DNA of 64,000 nt from Candidatus Mycoplasma haematohominis (GCF_902712995.1 NZ_CACTIB010000020.1:1-64000); one strand, 5' to 3'; counted from the stretch's first letter, positions 42,076 through 53,055 are shown. Program-made: numbers and translations. The notes: a model not told the origin generated them from the sequence alone.

Positions 42076-42820
42076 GTTAGCTGCTGGAACTGGCGCAGGC
42101 GCTTTAATAGCTGCTGGGGGGGGTTATTTAACTTACTCTAGTTTGTATGGTTTACACCTTCCAACTGTTCTTGCTGAATTATCGAATTTAAATACTGTTT
42201 ATTCTGATACTGAATCTTTTGGAAGGAAGAATTCTTTATATTTGGTTGATCCGGATAGTAATCAGTGATGATGAGTAGAGAAGTATGAAACTTTTAAGAA
42301 AGATGCAATTGGAAGTGAGAAAGGTAAATTAGGCGAAACATTTAAGGATACAACTAAGGTTGCTTCTTCTTTTGGAAGTGAAGCAACTGCTTTAAATACT
42401 ATTTGTAAAACAGCTTTTACCGGTAAAGAAAATGCTTTAAGTTCAGAAGATAAAAAAGAATCTAATGTTTGAACTTATTGCTCTTTATTAGAGGGGAAGC
42501 CAATTTTAGTAAGTAGTAGCAATTATTCAGACAAACGAGGCAATAGCCATAAAGATAAAGCAGTCGCAATAGATGTCAAAAATGATATTTTTTGGAATTT
42601 AAGAAATGATGAGTTTTTTGGAAGAAGAAAAGAAATTTATAAAGGAGAGTTAGCAACTCAAAACTCAAAATTTAGGGAGCTTTTTTACAAAAAGAAAAAA
42701 GAGAAAGACGATACCATCAAGAAGGTTTGTGAAGATGCTTATGAATCAGAAACATCAGATAATTCTAATTATCCAGAAGCGGATATTAAGAGGTTCTGTT
42801 ATTTAAGTCCAGAACAGTAA
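42062..42820 (+). CDS. Island paralog, two modules, subfamily C, with G8 tract
   Basis: 252 residues. The membrane segment contains GGGYLTYSS encoded through eight consecutive G (42116-42123), about 18 codons after the ATG. A gain or loss of one G would abolish the protein. Module 1 has FGRKNSLYLVDP then WWW (three TGA-type codons), NTICKTAF and VWTYCSLLEGKP. Module 2 has DIFWNLRNDEFFG, KKVCEDAY and IKRFCYLSPEQ. In this copy the frame is open (ON). Confidence 0.83.
42116..42123 (+). repeat. G8 tract in the glycine-rich segment of a paralog
   Basis: Eight G encode part of GGGY at residues 19-22. In most paralogs the same Gly codons are mixed GGA/GGT/GGC and do not form a run. A homopolymer of this size at this point is a plausible slipped-strand switch. 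Confidence 0.7.
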
Positions 42821-42822
42821 AA

Positions 42823-43650
42823 ATGTCTATCGCTAAATTAGGCGCAGGAGCTGGGGCGGCTGCATTGGTATTAGGTGGCGGCGGTTGAGGAATGAGTGTT
42901 TTATTTAGTAATATGATGCCTACATTTAAGACTTTAAAAGAGATTGGAGGGACTGGTTATGACACTAAATATGCAAAAGATTTCAAATCTCTTTTTGTAG
43001 ATGATGGTTCTGACAAGAATAAGGATTGATGGGAATGATCTTATAAGAATAGATGACTCTCAGATAAGGATGGTAGTGAAGAAAGCACAAAACCTAAAAA
43101 TAAATTTAAAGATTTAAAAGGGGGCTTTAAGAGAAAAGATTCAGATAGTGATAATTTTTTAAATAAGAAATGCAAAGATGCATATGGAGCAGAATCTGCA
43201 AAAGTTAAAAAAGATGCAAATGATAATGATGAATTTGAAGAAAGGGATGTTTGAAGATATTGTTCTATAGGAGGCATTAAACCTGTTTTGGTGAGCGAAA
43301 ATAGTTCAGGTTACGAAAGTGATAAATTCGGAGATAAGTCGGGCTTAAAAGGGAAGTTAGTGTCCGTAAAAAAAGAAGATAAAGATTCAACTGATTGATT
43401 CTGGGAAATTAGAGAACATGAATTTAGATATGGAAAAGGAGGAGATGCTGTTACAGGAACTGGATCACAATCAGAAACAACAAACTCTATTTTTAGAGAA
43501 TTGTTTGATGGGACAAGGAAAGGAACAGTTAAGGAGACTTGCAAAGAGGCTTATGAGGCAACACAAAACGGAACAGACACACATAAGTTTCATGAAAGTG
43601 ACATAAAAAAATTCTGCTTTTTAATTCCTGATGGGTTGAATAATAGTTAA
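42823..43650 (+). CDS. Island paralog, two modules, apparent D/C chimera
   Basis: 275 residues. The N-terminal segment GGGGWGMSVLFSNMMP resembles that of 40543. Module 1 is D-like (DWWEWSYKNRW, VWRYCSIGGIKP). Module 2 is C-like, ending IKKFCFLIPDG, as in 36499 and 58802. WW is encoded TGATGG. The combination suggests recombination between subfamilies at the module boundary. It starts 2 bases after the previous gene. Confidence 0.82.
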
Positions 43651-43656
43651 TAAATA

Positions 43657-44517
43657 ATGGATCCAGTCAAGTTATCTGCAGGAGGATTAGGTTTAGTAGT
43701 AATAGGGGCTGTGGGTTATGGAGTTAACGAGTTTGTTAATTCTATGGAACCTACTTTTTATGCTTTCTCAGAAGAGGATAATTTTTCAACAACAGATTAC
43801 AACGACAAAATTGGACAAGAGTATGGAAAATACTTAGTGGGAGTTTATGGAAATACAAGCGCAGCAAAGGATAGAAATAAGAAATGATGAGAATGGTCTT
43901 ACAAGCAATATCAGTATGATGTTAAGTATTATCCAAATGAGTTTGATGAAATTTTTTATAAGGCAGGACAAGAAAAAATTAACTCTCCATATAAGGATTC
44001 TGGTAGTAAATCTCCTAATTCTTCTCCAAAGGCTTTAAATGAGGTTTGTGATGACGTTTATAAGAAGGATAAAGTGGATATAAAACCAACTTCAGATGCA
44101 ACGAAAAATAAATTAAATAAAAACTTGTGGAAGTATTGTTCTTCTCTAGCCCCTAAATTAGTGTTTTTAGGTGATAAATCTGGTTATGAGGCCGGAACAT
44201 TTGGAAATAAAGTAGATCATCATGGCAAGGCAGTAGCAACTAAAGGCTATTCAGGAAGTAGCTCTAATGATAAGTTTTGAGAGTTAAAAAATGAGGAGTT
44301 TTTTGGGGCAGGAGAAGGAGATGGAAAAGGAAATAGTGCAACAGAAAATGGAATATTCAAAGAGCTTTATAAAAAGAAGTCAAATAGAGCATCTAGTGAC
44401 ACTATAAAAAATACTTGCGAAGCCGCCTATTCTAAAAAAACCACAGAAGCAAGCACAAACCCAACAGTGAATGAGTCTGATATTAAGAAGTTTTGTTATT
44501 TAACTTCCGAAGAATAG
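43657..44517 (+). CDS. Island paralog, two modules, E/C type
   Basis: 286 residues, the longest of this run. The front GQEYGKYLVGVYGN precedes WWEWSYKQYQ (WW = TGATGA), LNEVCDDVYKK and LWKYCSSLAPK. Module 2 contains DKFWELKNEEFFG, KNTCEAAY and IKKFCYLTSEE. The LWKYCS half is E-like (compare 45024 and 52225) and the FCYL ending is C-like. Six bases separate it from the previous stop. Confidence 0.82.
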
Positions 44518-44521
44518 AAAA

Positions 44522-45022
44522 ATGTCTTTAGCTAAATTAGGAGCTGCAGTAGCAGGAACAACGGCGACAGCAGTTGCAGGAGGATTCGGGATTAAGTGTG
44601 CTATTGATCAACAACAACCAACTACTTTGGTTGGTGAAGAAGGGTATTCTGGAACTGATAATTCCAAATATGGTCAAAAGAGAGCTAGTCTACTTATGTC
44701 TACTACTGCAGAAAGGAATAAACCTTTCTGAGAACAAAGAGTTAAGAAATTAGTTGAAGGCAGTTCTTTTTCTTTAGTAGCTGAAAGTTATTTCAAGACT
44801 AATTTTGAGACCAAACTTAATGACTACAAAACGAATAAAATGGATGAAACTAAATTAAAAGCAGCAGTAGATGAGTTGAAGAGCAATTGCAAATCTAAGT
44901 ATGATGAGACAGCAACTGCACTTAAAACAGCAGATAAGTCTAAATGAGAAGAATTTTGAAGATTCTGTTCTGTTTCTGGGGAAGTTCCATCAGATTTAGA
45001 TAACGATTTAACATCACCTTAA
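44522..45022 (+). CDS. Island paralog, one module
   Basis: 166 residues. The membrane segment (4-25) is followed by a Cys near 26 (GIKCAID), but without a convincing lipobox. One module: KYGQKRASLLMST, FWEQRVKK, a single Trp instead of WW, KSNCKSKYDE and FWRFCSVSGEVP. The module front (LLMST-FWEQ) resembles second modules of other paralogs while the end (WRFCSVSGEVP) resembles first modules, so it may be an internal-deletion product joining the two. Confidence 0.78.
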
Positions 45023-45023
45023 T

Positions 45024-45848
45024 ATGTCAACACTTAAAGGAGCTGCTGCTTTAGGGGCAGGAGCAGTAATAGTTGGAGGAACAGGCTTTGGAGTTTATAG
45101 ACATTTGTCTCATGATCCTATGCCGGAGAATTATGTTGTTTTGGCAAAAAGTAGTGATAAGGTATCAGATACCGCCCATATTGGAAATGTTTATGGCGAT
45201 TATTTAATTGCCCCTTTTGGGGACAATGGAAATGACAATAAAGAATGATGGGATTGGTCATATAGAAGATGACAGGCAGATTCTGAAAATAAGAATATTA
45301 CGTTAAGTGGCAACTTTGACAAAAACGTAGTAAAGAGTTCTTATAGGGGCAAAAACGAAACATCCGGAGAAGAAAAATCTTTAAACAAAATTTGCCAAAC
45401 TGTTTATGAAAAGGCAAAGACTGAAATAAATAAGGAGGCTAATAAACCAGAAAAAGAAAGATTGAAAAATGATCTTTGAAAATACTGTTCTGTATTTGGA
45501 GAAGCTCCGAAAACTGTTAGCGATATAGGAACTGAGAATTATGGAACTGGTACTTTTGGAGAAGATAAGAAAGACAAGTTAATTGGAATTACTGGTAATG
45601 ATGGCTTCTGGAAAGTAAAGAATAAAGAGTTTTTTGAAAGAGGGGATAACAATCAAGGAACGGGCAATGGTTTAACTCAAGCCACTGATTCTTTGTTCTA
45701 TGATCTTTATGATTCTAAAAATAAAGGAAGTAGAGGAGATCTAAGAAATACATGCGGAGCAGCTTACAGAGTTAATAAGACTTCTCAACCAACTGAACCT
45801 AAAGTTACAGAAACTAATCTTCTTAAATTTTGCACTTTAGACAAGTAG
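45024..45848 (+). CDS. Island paralog, two modules, subfamily E
   Basis: 274 residues. Module 1 has GNVYGDYLIAPFGD, WWDWSYRRW (TGATGG), NKICQTVYEK and LWKYCSVFGEAPKT. Module 2 has KDKLIGITGNDGFW, KNKEFFERG, RNTCGAAYR and LLKFCTLDK. It ends the seven-gene run; 205 bp of non-coding DNA follow. The YGDYL front is shared with 34426 and 57000. Confidence 0.83.
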
Positions 45849-46053
45849 GTAGTATTAAAAAATTGTTTTAAATTTTCAAATTATTGTTGTCAAGACTTGA
45901 TTTTTTTCTTTTTTGGTAGGCAAAAATTAGTTTTAGAAATAAATGTATAGGTTTTTATAGTTAAATATTTTTGAAAAAACATAAGCAACATATAGGTAAA
46001 TTAGAGAATAATTTCAGGGAAAGAGTTTATATAGTTGCTATTGAGTTGAGTGA

Positions 46054-46854
46054 ATGAACATGACATTAACTAAAGCATCAGGTGTAGTTGGAGCTTCTTC
46101 AATATTAGTAGCAGGAGGAAGTTATGGAGTTAGTATTTTATTTTCTGGAGTAATGCCAGATTATGAACCTTTATCTAATTCTGATGGTAAATATGTTTCA
46201 GATTTCAAAGATTACTTTGTAGATGCAAGCAAGAATGATTCTTGATGAAAGTGGTCATATAAGAATAGGTATTTAGTTTATGAAGATAAACAAGATTATG
46301 ATGGCGAGCAAAGAGTTGATCCTAAAACTTTATTTGTTGGATTAACTGGAGGGTTGGGAAAAACAGATAAGCATATACAAAATGTTTGTTTAAAAGTATA
46401 TGAAGCAGAAAATGCAAAAGTTAAGAAGGGAGTTTCTGCTAACGATGAATATGAAGAAGCAGATATTTGAAGGTATTGTACTGGAGTTAAATACAAGCCT
46501 AAGACTATTGCAGAAAATATGGGAGAAGATAGTTCATATAAGGGTTCAGATGCAAGCAAGAAAAGTTATGGAGAGGAATATAAAGATCAATTAGTTTCTA
46601 TTACTGTTGACGATAATGTTTATTTTTGGAAAGAGCAAACTAGATTATTTTTCAAAAAATCAGGAGGAAGATCAGGATCTAAGTTTAAGAATGACAAAAA
46701 TTCTATATTTGGAAAGCTTTGACATAGGGGTAAGGGAGATATTAAAGAGGAATGTTTAGCTGCATATAAGTTACCTAAAGATAACACAGAACAGAATTCA
46801 CTGGTTTTAGAAGACGATCTATTTAAGTTTTGTTCTTTGAAGGGTCAGAAATAG
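46054..46854 (+). CDS. Island paralog, two modules, subfamily D
   Basis: 266 residues; a second ATG lies two codons in. Membrane segment near 9-30. Module 1 has DYFVDASKNDSWWKWSYKNRY (TGATGA), QNVCLKVYE and IWRYCTGVKYKPKT. Module 2 has YFWKEQTRLFFKKSGGRSG, KEECLAAYK and LFKFCSLKGQK. It stands as a single gene with 205 bp upstream and about 139 bp downstream, so it probably has its own promoter. Confidence 0.82.
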
Positions 46855-46993
46855 ACAAGTAGCAGCGCATCCTAATATGGAATATTTATTTGATATTGTT
46901 GAGGTAGTTTTTTAGTTTACGAGCAAGAAAACTTGGGTTGTTTGGTCTTTGAATAACTAGATCAAACTGATTTGTTATTGTTTGTTGTTGAAT

Positions 46994-47464
46994 ATGGATT
47001 TTGCTTATAAGAAAGCTTCAATTGTTTTCTTCTCGATTCTAGGATCATTTGTTGTTACTGGAATTAACTATAGATCTTCTATACAGAATGTTTATCCTCT
47101 GACTATTTCTGAATCTAGAAGTAAGTTAAATAATGAAGGAGTTGTAAGTATTAATCAGAATAAGAAAGTAGTGTGGACATATGGGAAAAATTCTTTTGGG
47201 GAGAAGAATAAGAATTATTTAGCTGCTACTTTTAAGGGAGTTAATGATGATTGGTGGATTAAGAAGCAGAATTGATTTTTTTCTTATGACAGGGCTCTAT
47301 TGAATTATTTTCACTTTTATCATTTTTATGAAACTAATAGGAATAAGAAGTCTAGTGAGATAGTTGGATCTCTTAGGGATACTTGTAAGCAGGCTTATTC
47401 AGATAACAATGTCATTGCAGAAGCAGAGATAAGAGAAGTTTTTGGGTTTTGTTCTAATTTTTAG
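46994..47464 (+). CDS. Island paralog, one module
   Basis: 156 residues from ATG; three in-frame TTG codons lie just upstream. The anchor segment (8-24) is not glycine-rich. One module has SFGEKNKNYLAATF, WW encoded TGGTGG rather than TGATGA, RDTCKQAYS and FGFCSNF at the very end. It is isolated, with more than 100 bp of non-coding DNA on each side. Confidence 0.75.
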
Positions 47465-47578
47465 ATATTTTTTTAAATCAACAAGTAGCTTTCTTTGAGG
47501 TATGTGTTAGGTAAGTTATTAATTGTATATCTAGTTTTATTAATAGTCTTTTTTTGTTTTTTGTAGAGATTTAAATTT

Positions 47579-48385
47579 ATGGCTACCCTTAAAGGAGCTG
47601 CAGTTGTTGCTGGAGTAGTTGTGGTTGCAGGATCTGGAGGTTACGGCCTTATTTCTTTTCTTAATCGTGATATGCCTGATTATTTTTCTTTGAGTGCTTC
47701 AACTTTGAGCAATAAGTATTTAGAGAATTCTCATGACTATTTTGTAGATGCAACTAAGAACGAAGGTTGATGAGCGTGGGTCTATAAAAATAGATATCAA
47801 AAAGATCTAGAAAAAAATTCTTCTTACAAACCTACTGCCGCTTTTAGTGGTTTGACTAGTGGCTATGGCGAAGATGGTAAATCTATAAAAAAGGTTTGTG
47901 CTCAAGTTTATTTGGAGGAAAAAAGCAGCACTAAAGTAAAGGCAACTGGAGCCACAGGAGAAGAATATTTAGAATCAGATGTTTGAAGATATTGTTCTCC
48001 TGTCTATAAGAAACCAAAAACTGTTTCAGAAGTTAAAGATTTAGGAGAAAGTAAAAATACTGAAGAGAAAACTAATTATTCAACTAGCAACGCTTATGGA
48101 CAAGCGCACGCAGATAAGTTAATTTCCGTTGAAGCTCAGGATAGCGATTTCTTTTGAGTTGAACAGGAAAGGTTATTTTTCAAAGATAGTGGCGTAAGAT
48201 CAGGTCAAGGAAAATCTGTAAGCTCTATATTTAAAACTCTCTATGAAAACGAGAAAGGCGGAAAAAGAAAGAAAACAGAAACTCTTAAGTCAGTTTGTAA
48301 AACAGCATATAACACAAGCACTTCTGACAGCAATTTGCAAGAAGCAGATGTATTTAAATTCTGCTCTTTGAAGGGAAGTAAGTAA
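47579..48385 (+). CDS. Island paralog, two modules, subfamily D
   Basis: 268 residues. Module 1 has HDYFVDATKNEGWWAWVYKNRY (TGATGA), KKVCAQVY and VWRYCSPVYKKPKT. Module 2 has FFWVEQERLFFKDSGVRSG, KSVCKTAYN and VFKFCSLKGSK. Very like 46054 and 53059, and typical for the family. Confidence 0.83.
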
Positions 48386-48416
48386 TTGTTTGTAGATCAA
48401 AAAATTTAATTAAGTT

Positions 48417-48722
48417 ATGTCTTTAATTCAGATAGCAAAGGGTTCTTCTTTTGTAATGCAGAGATTCTTGGGGGGGGGTTATTCATATTTGTTTGGTAGA
48501 GGAAAGTTGTTCTTCGAGATTTTGAAGATTATCAAAACAGATGAGCGCATTACAGATTTAGAGGGTTTTCAGAAGCATCCTCTTGTAGTAGGAAATAGGA
48601 GAGTTTTTAAAGGTGTAGATATTGTTGAGACTGCTTACGAAAAGGTATTTACAAAACAAATAAGTTATTTGAAAGTCACCTCATCTTACGTATCTGTATT
48701 TTCTTCTATGAAGTGCAGGTAA
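48417..48722 (+). CDS. Degenerate short paralog with G9 tract
   Basis: 101 residues. The N-terminus MSLIQIAKGSSFVMQ...LGGGYSYLFG resembles the paralog anchor, and GGGY is encoded through nine G (48470-48478). Downstream, only VETAYEKVF recalls the VC-x2-AY element; the cysteine, WW pair and WKYCS end are missing. It may be a decayed paralog or an alternate short product. Changing the tract by one base does not reveal a longer family-like frame that I could find. Confidence 0.5.
   Translation: MSLIQIAKGSSFVMQRFLGGGYSYLFGRGKLFFEILKIIKTDERITDLEGFQKHPLVVGNRRVFKGVDIVETAYEKVFTKQISYLKVTSSYVSVFSSMKCR
48470..48478 (+). repeat. G9 tract in a short paralog
   Basis: Nine G at the same place in the anchor (LGGGY) as the G8 tract of the gene at 42062. 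It is the longest G run in the window. Confidence 0.7.
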
Positions 48723-48836
48723 GAGATATTAAGAATTAGTGATATGAATGATATTTTTTTGACTTTGTGTTTGAATGTCTTTTGTTCTTTGTCTAATTAG
48801 ATAAGGTTCATGTCTAACTCCCCTAATTAAAAGATC

Positions 48837-49295
48837 ATGTTTTCCCCTGTTAAGTTTGCTGCTATAGCAGCATCTCTAGTTATTGGAGGTTCTTTGATTC
48901 TTGGAGCTGCTCAGTTAAATTCAGTTCCTTTTACTATTGAAGAGGCTAGAAAAGCTGGATATGTTGAGGAGTATTTGTCTAATACTGGGACATATGGTGT
49001 TGATACATTTGGAGAGACATATCAGAAGTATTTAGTTGGAACTAATTCTTCTAACAATTGATGATGGGCTAGAAGAGAGAAAAAGTTTTTTGATCTGAAG
49101 GAAGCTCCAAAAGGGAATTTGTTTAAGAATTTGTATGAGAAAAATGGACAAGAAGTAGATAAGTTTGAATCTCTAAAGAAGGTATGTATGAATATTTATT
49201 CAACTCCTAAAAATAATGTTTTGAAAGAAGATGAGCTTTCTGCATTTAGATTTTGTTCTCCTTTGGGAAAGAAAAAATTTGGTCAGTTTCATTAG
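48837..49295 (+). CDS. Island paralog, one module, hybrid front and back
   Basis: 152 residues. The anchor segment is 8-25. FGETYQKYLVGTNSSNNWWW (TGATGATGG) is a first-module front. It leads directly into KKFFDLKEAPKGNLFKNLYE, LKKVCMNIY and FRFCSPLG, which are second-module features. The intervening first-module end and linker are absent, consistent with an internal deletion joining two modules. Confidence 0.78.
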
Positions 49296-49320
49296 AATTA
49301 CTAATTCTTATTTTTAGTTT

Positions 49321-50175
49321 ATGAATCCAGCTAAGTTAGGAGCTATTACAGCTGCCTCAGTTGTGGCTGTTGGAGGAACTGGGTATGGTGTTTTTCATTG
49401 ATTTAGCGGAGAAATTGTTGTAGTTCTATCTAAGACTTCTAATTTTGATTCTACTTATAGTGAAGATAAGCATATTGGGAAAAGGTATGGTAATTATTTA
49501 GTTGCTCCTTTTGGAGGAGTTATAGAAGGAAGTAAGTCTGAGAATAGAGGTTGATGAAAGAGAGCTTATGAAAGATGGAGTAATGATTCAAGCGTAACAA
49601 TTGATAAATCAAGTTCTGAGTTTGGAAAAGATAATGTTAAGTCAGGTTACAAGATTGAGAAGGAAAAAGGAACAAATGATGATAAGTCTCTTAATAAAGT
49701 ATGTAAATCTGTTTATTTAAAAAAGCAAGATGATCATTTGGATCCTAAGGCGAATAGCACAGATAATAAACACAAGTTATGAAATGACTTGTGAAAATAT
49801 TGTTCAGTTTTAGAGGGAATTCCTGAGTTATTGAACGCAACAACAGACAATACAACTTTTCTAAAGAAAGAAGAATTTAAGCATAAGGCAGTTGCAGTTA
49901 CTTATGCAAACAGCAAAGCTACAGATAGATTTTGAGAAATAAGAAATGATGAGTTTTTCGGAGCAGATGGTAAGAATGGATTAGGACATGGAATTTCTGA
50001 TTCTATTTTTGCTACTTTGTATGGAAAAAAATCTTCTAGAAATGAGAATGATACAATAAAAAATATTTGTAAAGAGGCTTATGAAAGAGAGATTTCTAAG
50101 GCTCAGGAAGCAAATAAACCTAAGATAAAAGAGGAAGAAATTAAGAAATTTTGTTATTTATTTCCTGAGAAATAA
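49321..50175 (+). CDS. Island paralog, two modules, subfamily C
   Basis: 284 residues starting MNPAKLGA. Module 1 has GKRYGNYLVAPFGG, WWKRAYERW (TGATGA), NKVCKSVY and LWKYCSVLEGIP. Module 2 has DRFWEIRNDEFFGADG, KNICKEAYE and IKKFCYLFPEK. The LVAPFGG front resembles 45024 and the FCYL ending is subfamily C, another mixed pattern. 173 bp of non-coding DNA follow. Confidence 0.82.
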
Positions 50176-50309
50176 GTTGTCTTACTAAGTAGTTTTTTTG
50201 GCGATTTTTATAAAAAAGTTTCAATTTGTATCTAAGCTAGAAGAACAAAAATATATTTTCATTTTTTCATCTTAAGGAACTTGTTAATTTGTTGTAACTT
50301 TTTTATAAG

Positions 50310-50338
50310 GGTTCTAGGATCAAAGATCAAGGTTCTAG
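50310..50338 (+). repeat. Short direct repeats before the gene at 50349
   Basis: GGTTCTAG occurs at 50310-50317 and 50331-50338, flanking two tandem GATCAA copies. The TTG start follows 10 bases later. The block could be a regulator-binding site or a replication-slippage product. Confidence 0.4.
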
Positions 50339-50348
50339 ATTATTTACA

Positions 50349-51176
50349 TTGTTTAGTTTTACAAAGGCGGCTATTACATTAATAACTGGTTCTGCTGTTT
50401 TTGCTTTACTTTATTTTGGCGCTTACGCTCTTAGATCAAGAGATGTATCTTTAAGAATACGGTCAAGTTATAGGAATCGTTCTGGGCCTGGAAGAAAGTC
50501 TTCAAGTCGTTGGTTTATTAAGGAACCAATTTTAGGCACATTTGGTTCTGACTTTAGAGGTCATTTCATAGATGTTCATGTTCCTGCTAACAATAGTTGA
50601 TGAAATTCAAATTACACAAATATATTTTTGAAGAATATAGAGGATGGCACTAACTATAGAAAGACTAGTTCTGAATTTTCTAATGTCAAAAGCGTAGAAG
50701 ATCTGAAGAAAAAGTGTGATGAAGCTTATAAGAAAAATACAAGGATTGATATTTCTCCTATTAATAGCAATTTAGAACAATACAAATATGAAAACGATGT
50801 TTGAACTTATTGTTCTGAAGAAGGAAGAGTTCCTGTTACTGTCTTAGAACAGAGAGATGGGTTGAAAGGAAGAAGCAGATTGAGCAACATATATTCATCC
50901 AGAATGATTTCAACTACCTCTGAAAAAAATAATATATTTTGAAGGAGACATGCTGCATCTTTTTATGGCAATAAAGACAAAACAGTTGGTTTAGGGATTA
51001 GTGCTAAAAATGAAGCTGCTGGATTTAAACAATTGTATGAAACAGAAGATAGAACACTTGATTCATTGAGAGAGTTGTGTGAAAAGAATTACAGTTATTT
51101 TTACAGCGATGAAATTACTGATATAGCAAAAGAGACTCTTAGATTCTGTTCTTTGGCTGGTTCTTCTGATTTATAG
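50349..51176 (+). CDS. Island paralog, two modules, subfamily B
   Basis: 275 residues from TTG. Anchor segment about 5-28, followed by an unusually basic stretch (RSSYRNRSGPGRKSSSR, 38-54). Module 1 has GTFGSDFRGHFIDV, NNSWW (TGATGA), LKKKCDEAYKK and VWTYCSEEGRVP. Module 2 has ISTTSEKNNIFW, RELCEKNY and ETLRFCSLAG. Subfamily B with 35722, 51186 and 54656. Confidence 0.82.
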
Positions 51177-51185
51177 GCCTTTAAA

Positions 51186-52100
51186 TTGAAACTTCCAACT
51201 TTTGTTCTTGGTAGTTTAGTTTTTGTAATTGGCACAGGAGCTCTTGTTGTAAACAAATTTTTAAGCTCCAGACTTAAATCTTCAGTTCTTCGTTCTAATT
51301 TATCCTCTTTGCTAGTTGTTCCTGATGCTCCTGCTAGTAAGGAGATTCAGAATACTAATGAGGGAACTTTTGGTCATAACCTTAAATATCACTTTGTTGA
51401 TGCAGAAGATGCAGCGAATGATTTGTGATGGAATTGGAGTTATCAGTATAGATATTTGCCGTCTAAGAGGATGCAATATGTAGAGCTTGAATTTGCATCT
51501 AATTCTTTTAGGAATGTTGCTAGCTTTTCTGCTTTGAAGGATGCTTGTAAAAGCTTTTATTCTAAGGCAATTAAATCTTTTGATTTTGAAAAAGCGGACA
51601 AATCATTTAATGAATATGATGTTTGGATGTATTGCTCTATAGATGGGTTTTCTCCTGTTACTTTAGAAGATGATTTAGATTGGAAAGTTGCATGTGATTA
51701 TGAGGAAGGAGAGATTGAAGAAGATGATGTTTTGTTTTTCTGAGAAAGATGTTCACAGATGAAAGAGGATAGAAGAGAAAAACTATTTTCTTTCATTCAA
51801 GAGACCTCTTTAGTTTCTACTAATTCATTTAATGATTTGTTTTGAGAGAAACAGGCAAAAGGTTTCTTCGCTTCAGGAGATAACAAATGGGAGGGAATAG
51901 GTAAGAAAGCAAAATTAGATGAGGCTGGCTTTAAAGATATTTTCTCTTCTACAAAGAAAGAAGAGCAGACTAAGGAGGCGTTAAAGAAAAAATGTAGGGA
52001 GAATTATGAAAAGAAACCAGAAGAATTCGAGAAAGTTTTAAATGAGGTTGTTATGTTTTGTTCATTGAGAGGAGCTAGTTCACTAGGTGATGAAAGTTAA
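51186..52100 (+). CDS. Island paralog, two modules, subfamily B, longest member
   Basis: 304 residues from TTG. Anchor about 6-27. Module 1 has GTFGHNLKYHFVDAEDAANDLWW (TGATGG), KDACKSFY and VWMYCSIDGFSPVT. An acidic linker of about 30 residues (EEGEIEEDD) is inserted before module 2, which has NDLFWEKQAKGFF, KKKCRENYEK and VVMFCSLRGASS. The extra linker accounts for the length. Confidence 0.82.
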
Positions 52101-52224
52101 ATCCTAAAATTTCAATTTTCAAAAAAATAGCTGGTAGATGTTGTTGGTTTTTTTAAATAAAAGACAAAAATGTTTTTGCAGACTTTTCGGGTAGAATCTC
52201 CAGTTCTTTTAATAAGTTAGCAAA

Positions 52225-53055
52225 ATGAGTACAGTTAAATTAGCGACTCTGTTGGCCGCTTCGGTTGTGATTGCTGGGGGAGGAGGATATGCCGTTCATA
52301 ATGCAGTTGGTTGGATGATGCCTACTTACACTGTTTTGTCTAAGGGTAGTAGTAATGGAAAACATACAGACGCTAATAATGTAGGAAAGAAATATGAGAA
52401 TTACTTAGTTGATCCTTTTGATGCAAGTAATGAGAACTGATGAAATTGAGCTTATAGGTGATGAAAGTATGATTTTGATAATAAGACAGTTAATTTGAGT
52501 GATGAGTTTGAGAATGAAGACAAGATTAAGTATGCTTTCAGACCTGAATCAGCAAATGGTAGTGATGATTCTAAATCCTTAAATAAGGTATGTAATTCTG
52601 TTTATGGGAAACCTAAGACTGATTTAACTCCTACAAATAATGCAAGCGACAACCAAAATAAATTAAATACAGATCTTTGGAAGTATTGTTCTGTTTTAGT
52701 TAGAAGGCCAGTGACTGTTGCAGGAAATAATGATGAGAGTTATTCAGGAATTGGAGTTTATGGAAATACTCAAAAGGATAAATTGGTTTCTGCGAAAGAT
52801 TCAAGCAATTATTTGTTTTGAGAGATCAGAAATAAAGAGTTTTTTGGGGAAAATGGAAATAGTGGAATAGGGAATGGATTAAATGATTCTGATTCTTTAT
52901 TTAAGAAATTGTATGATGATAAAGATAAGAAAGATAGAGGCACAATAAAAGATACTTGTGAAAGAGCTTATTCTTTGACTGCTGCGGGCACAAGCGATGA
53001 AGAAAAGGCGCAGCAAGTTAATGTTCTTAAGTTTTGTTCATTTGAAGGAGAGTAG
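52225..53055 (+). CDS. Island paralog, two modules, subfamily E
   Basis: 276 residues. Module 1 has GKKYENYLVDPFDASNENWW (TGATGA), WAYRWWKYDF, NKVCNSVYG and LWKYCSVLVRRPVT. Module 2 has YGNTQKDKLVSAKDSSNYLFW, RNKEFFGENG, KDTCERAYS and VLKFCSFEGE. Heads the second seven-gene run (52225-57809) with 124 bp of upstream non-coding DNA. Confidence 0.83.

Noticed and set aside
44522..45022. Lipoprotein call based on the Cys after the anchor
   Set aside because: The residues before the Cys do not form a good lipobox (L-[AS]-[GA]-C), and other paralogs have no Cys there.
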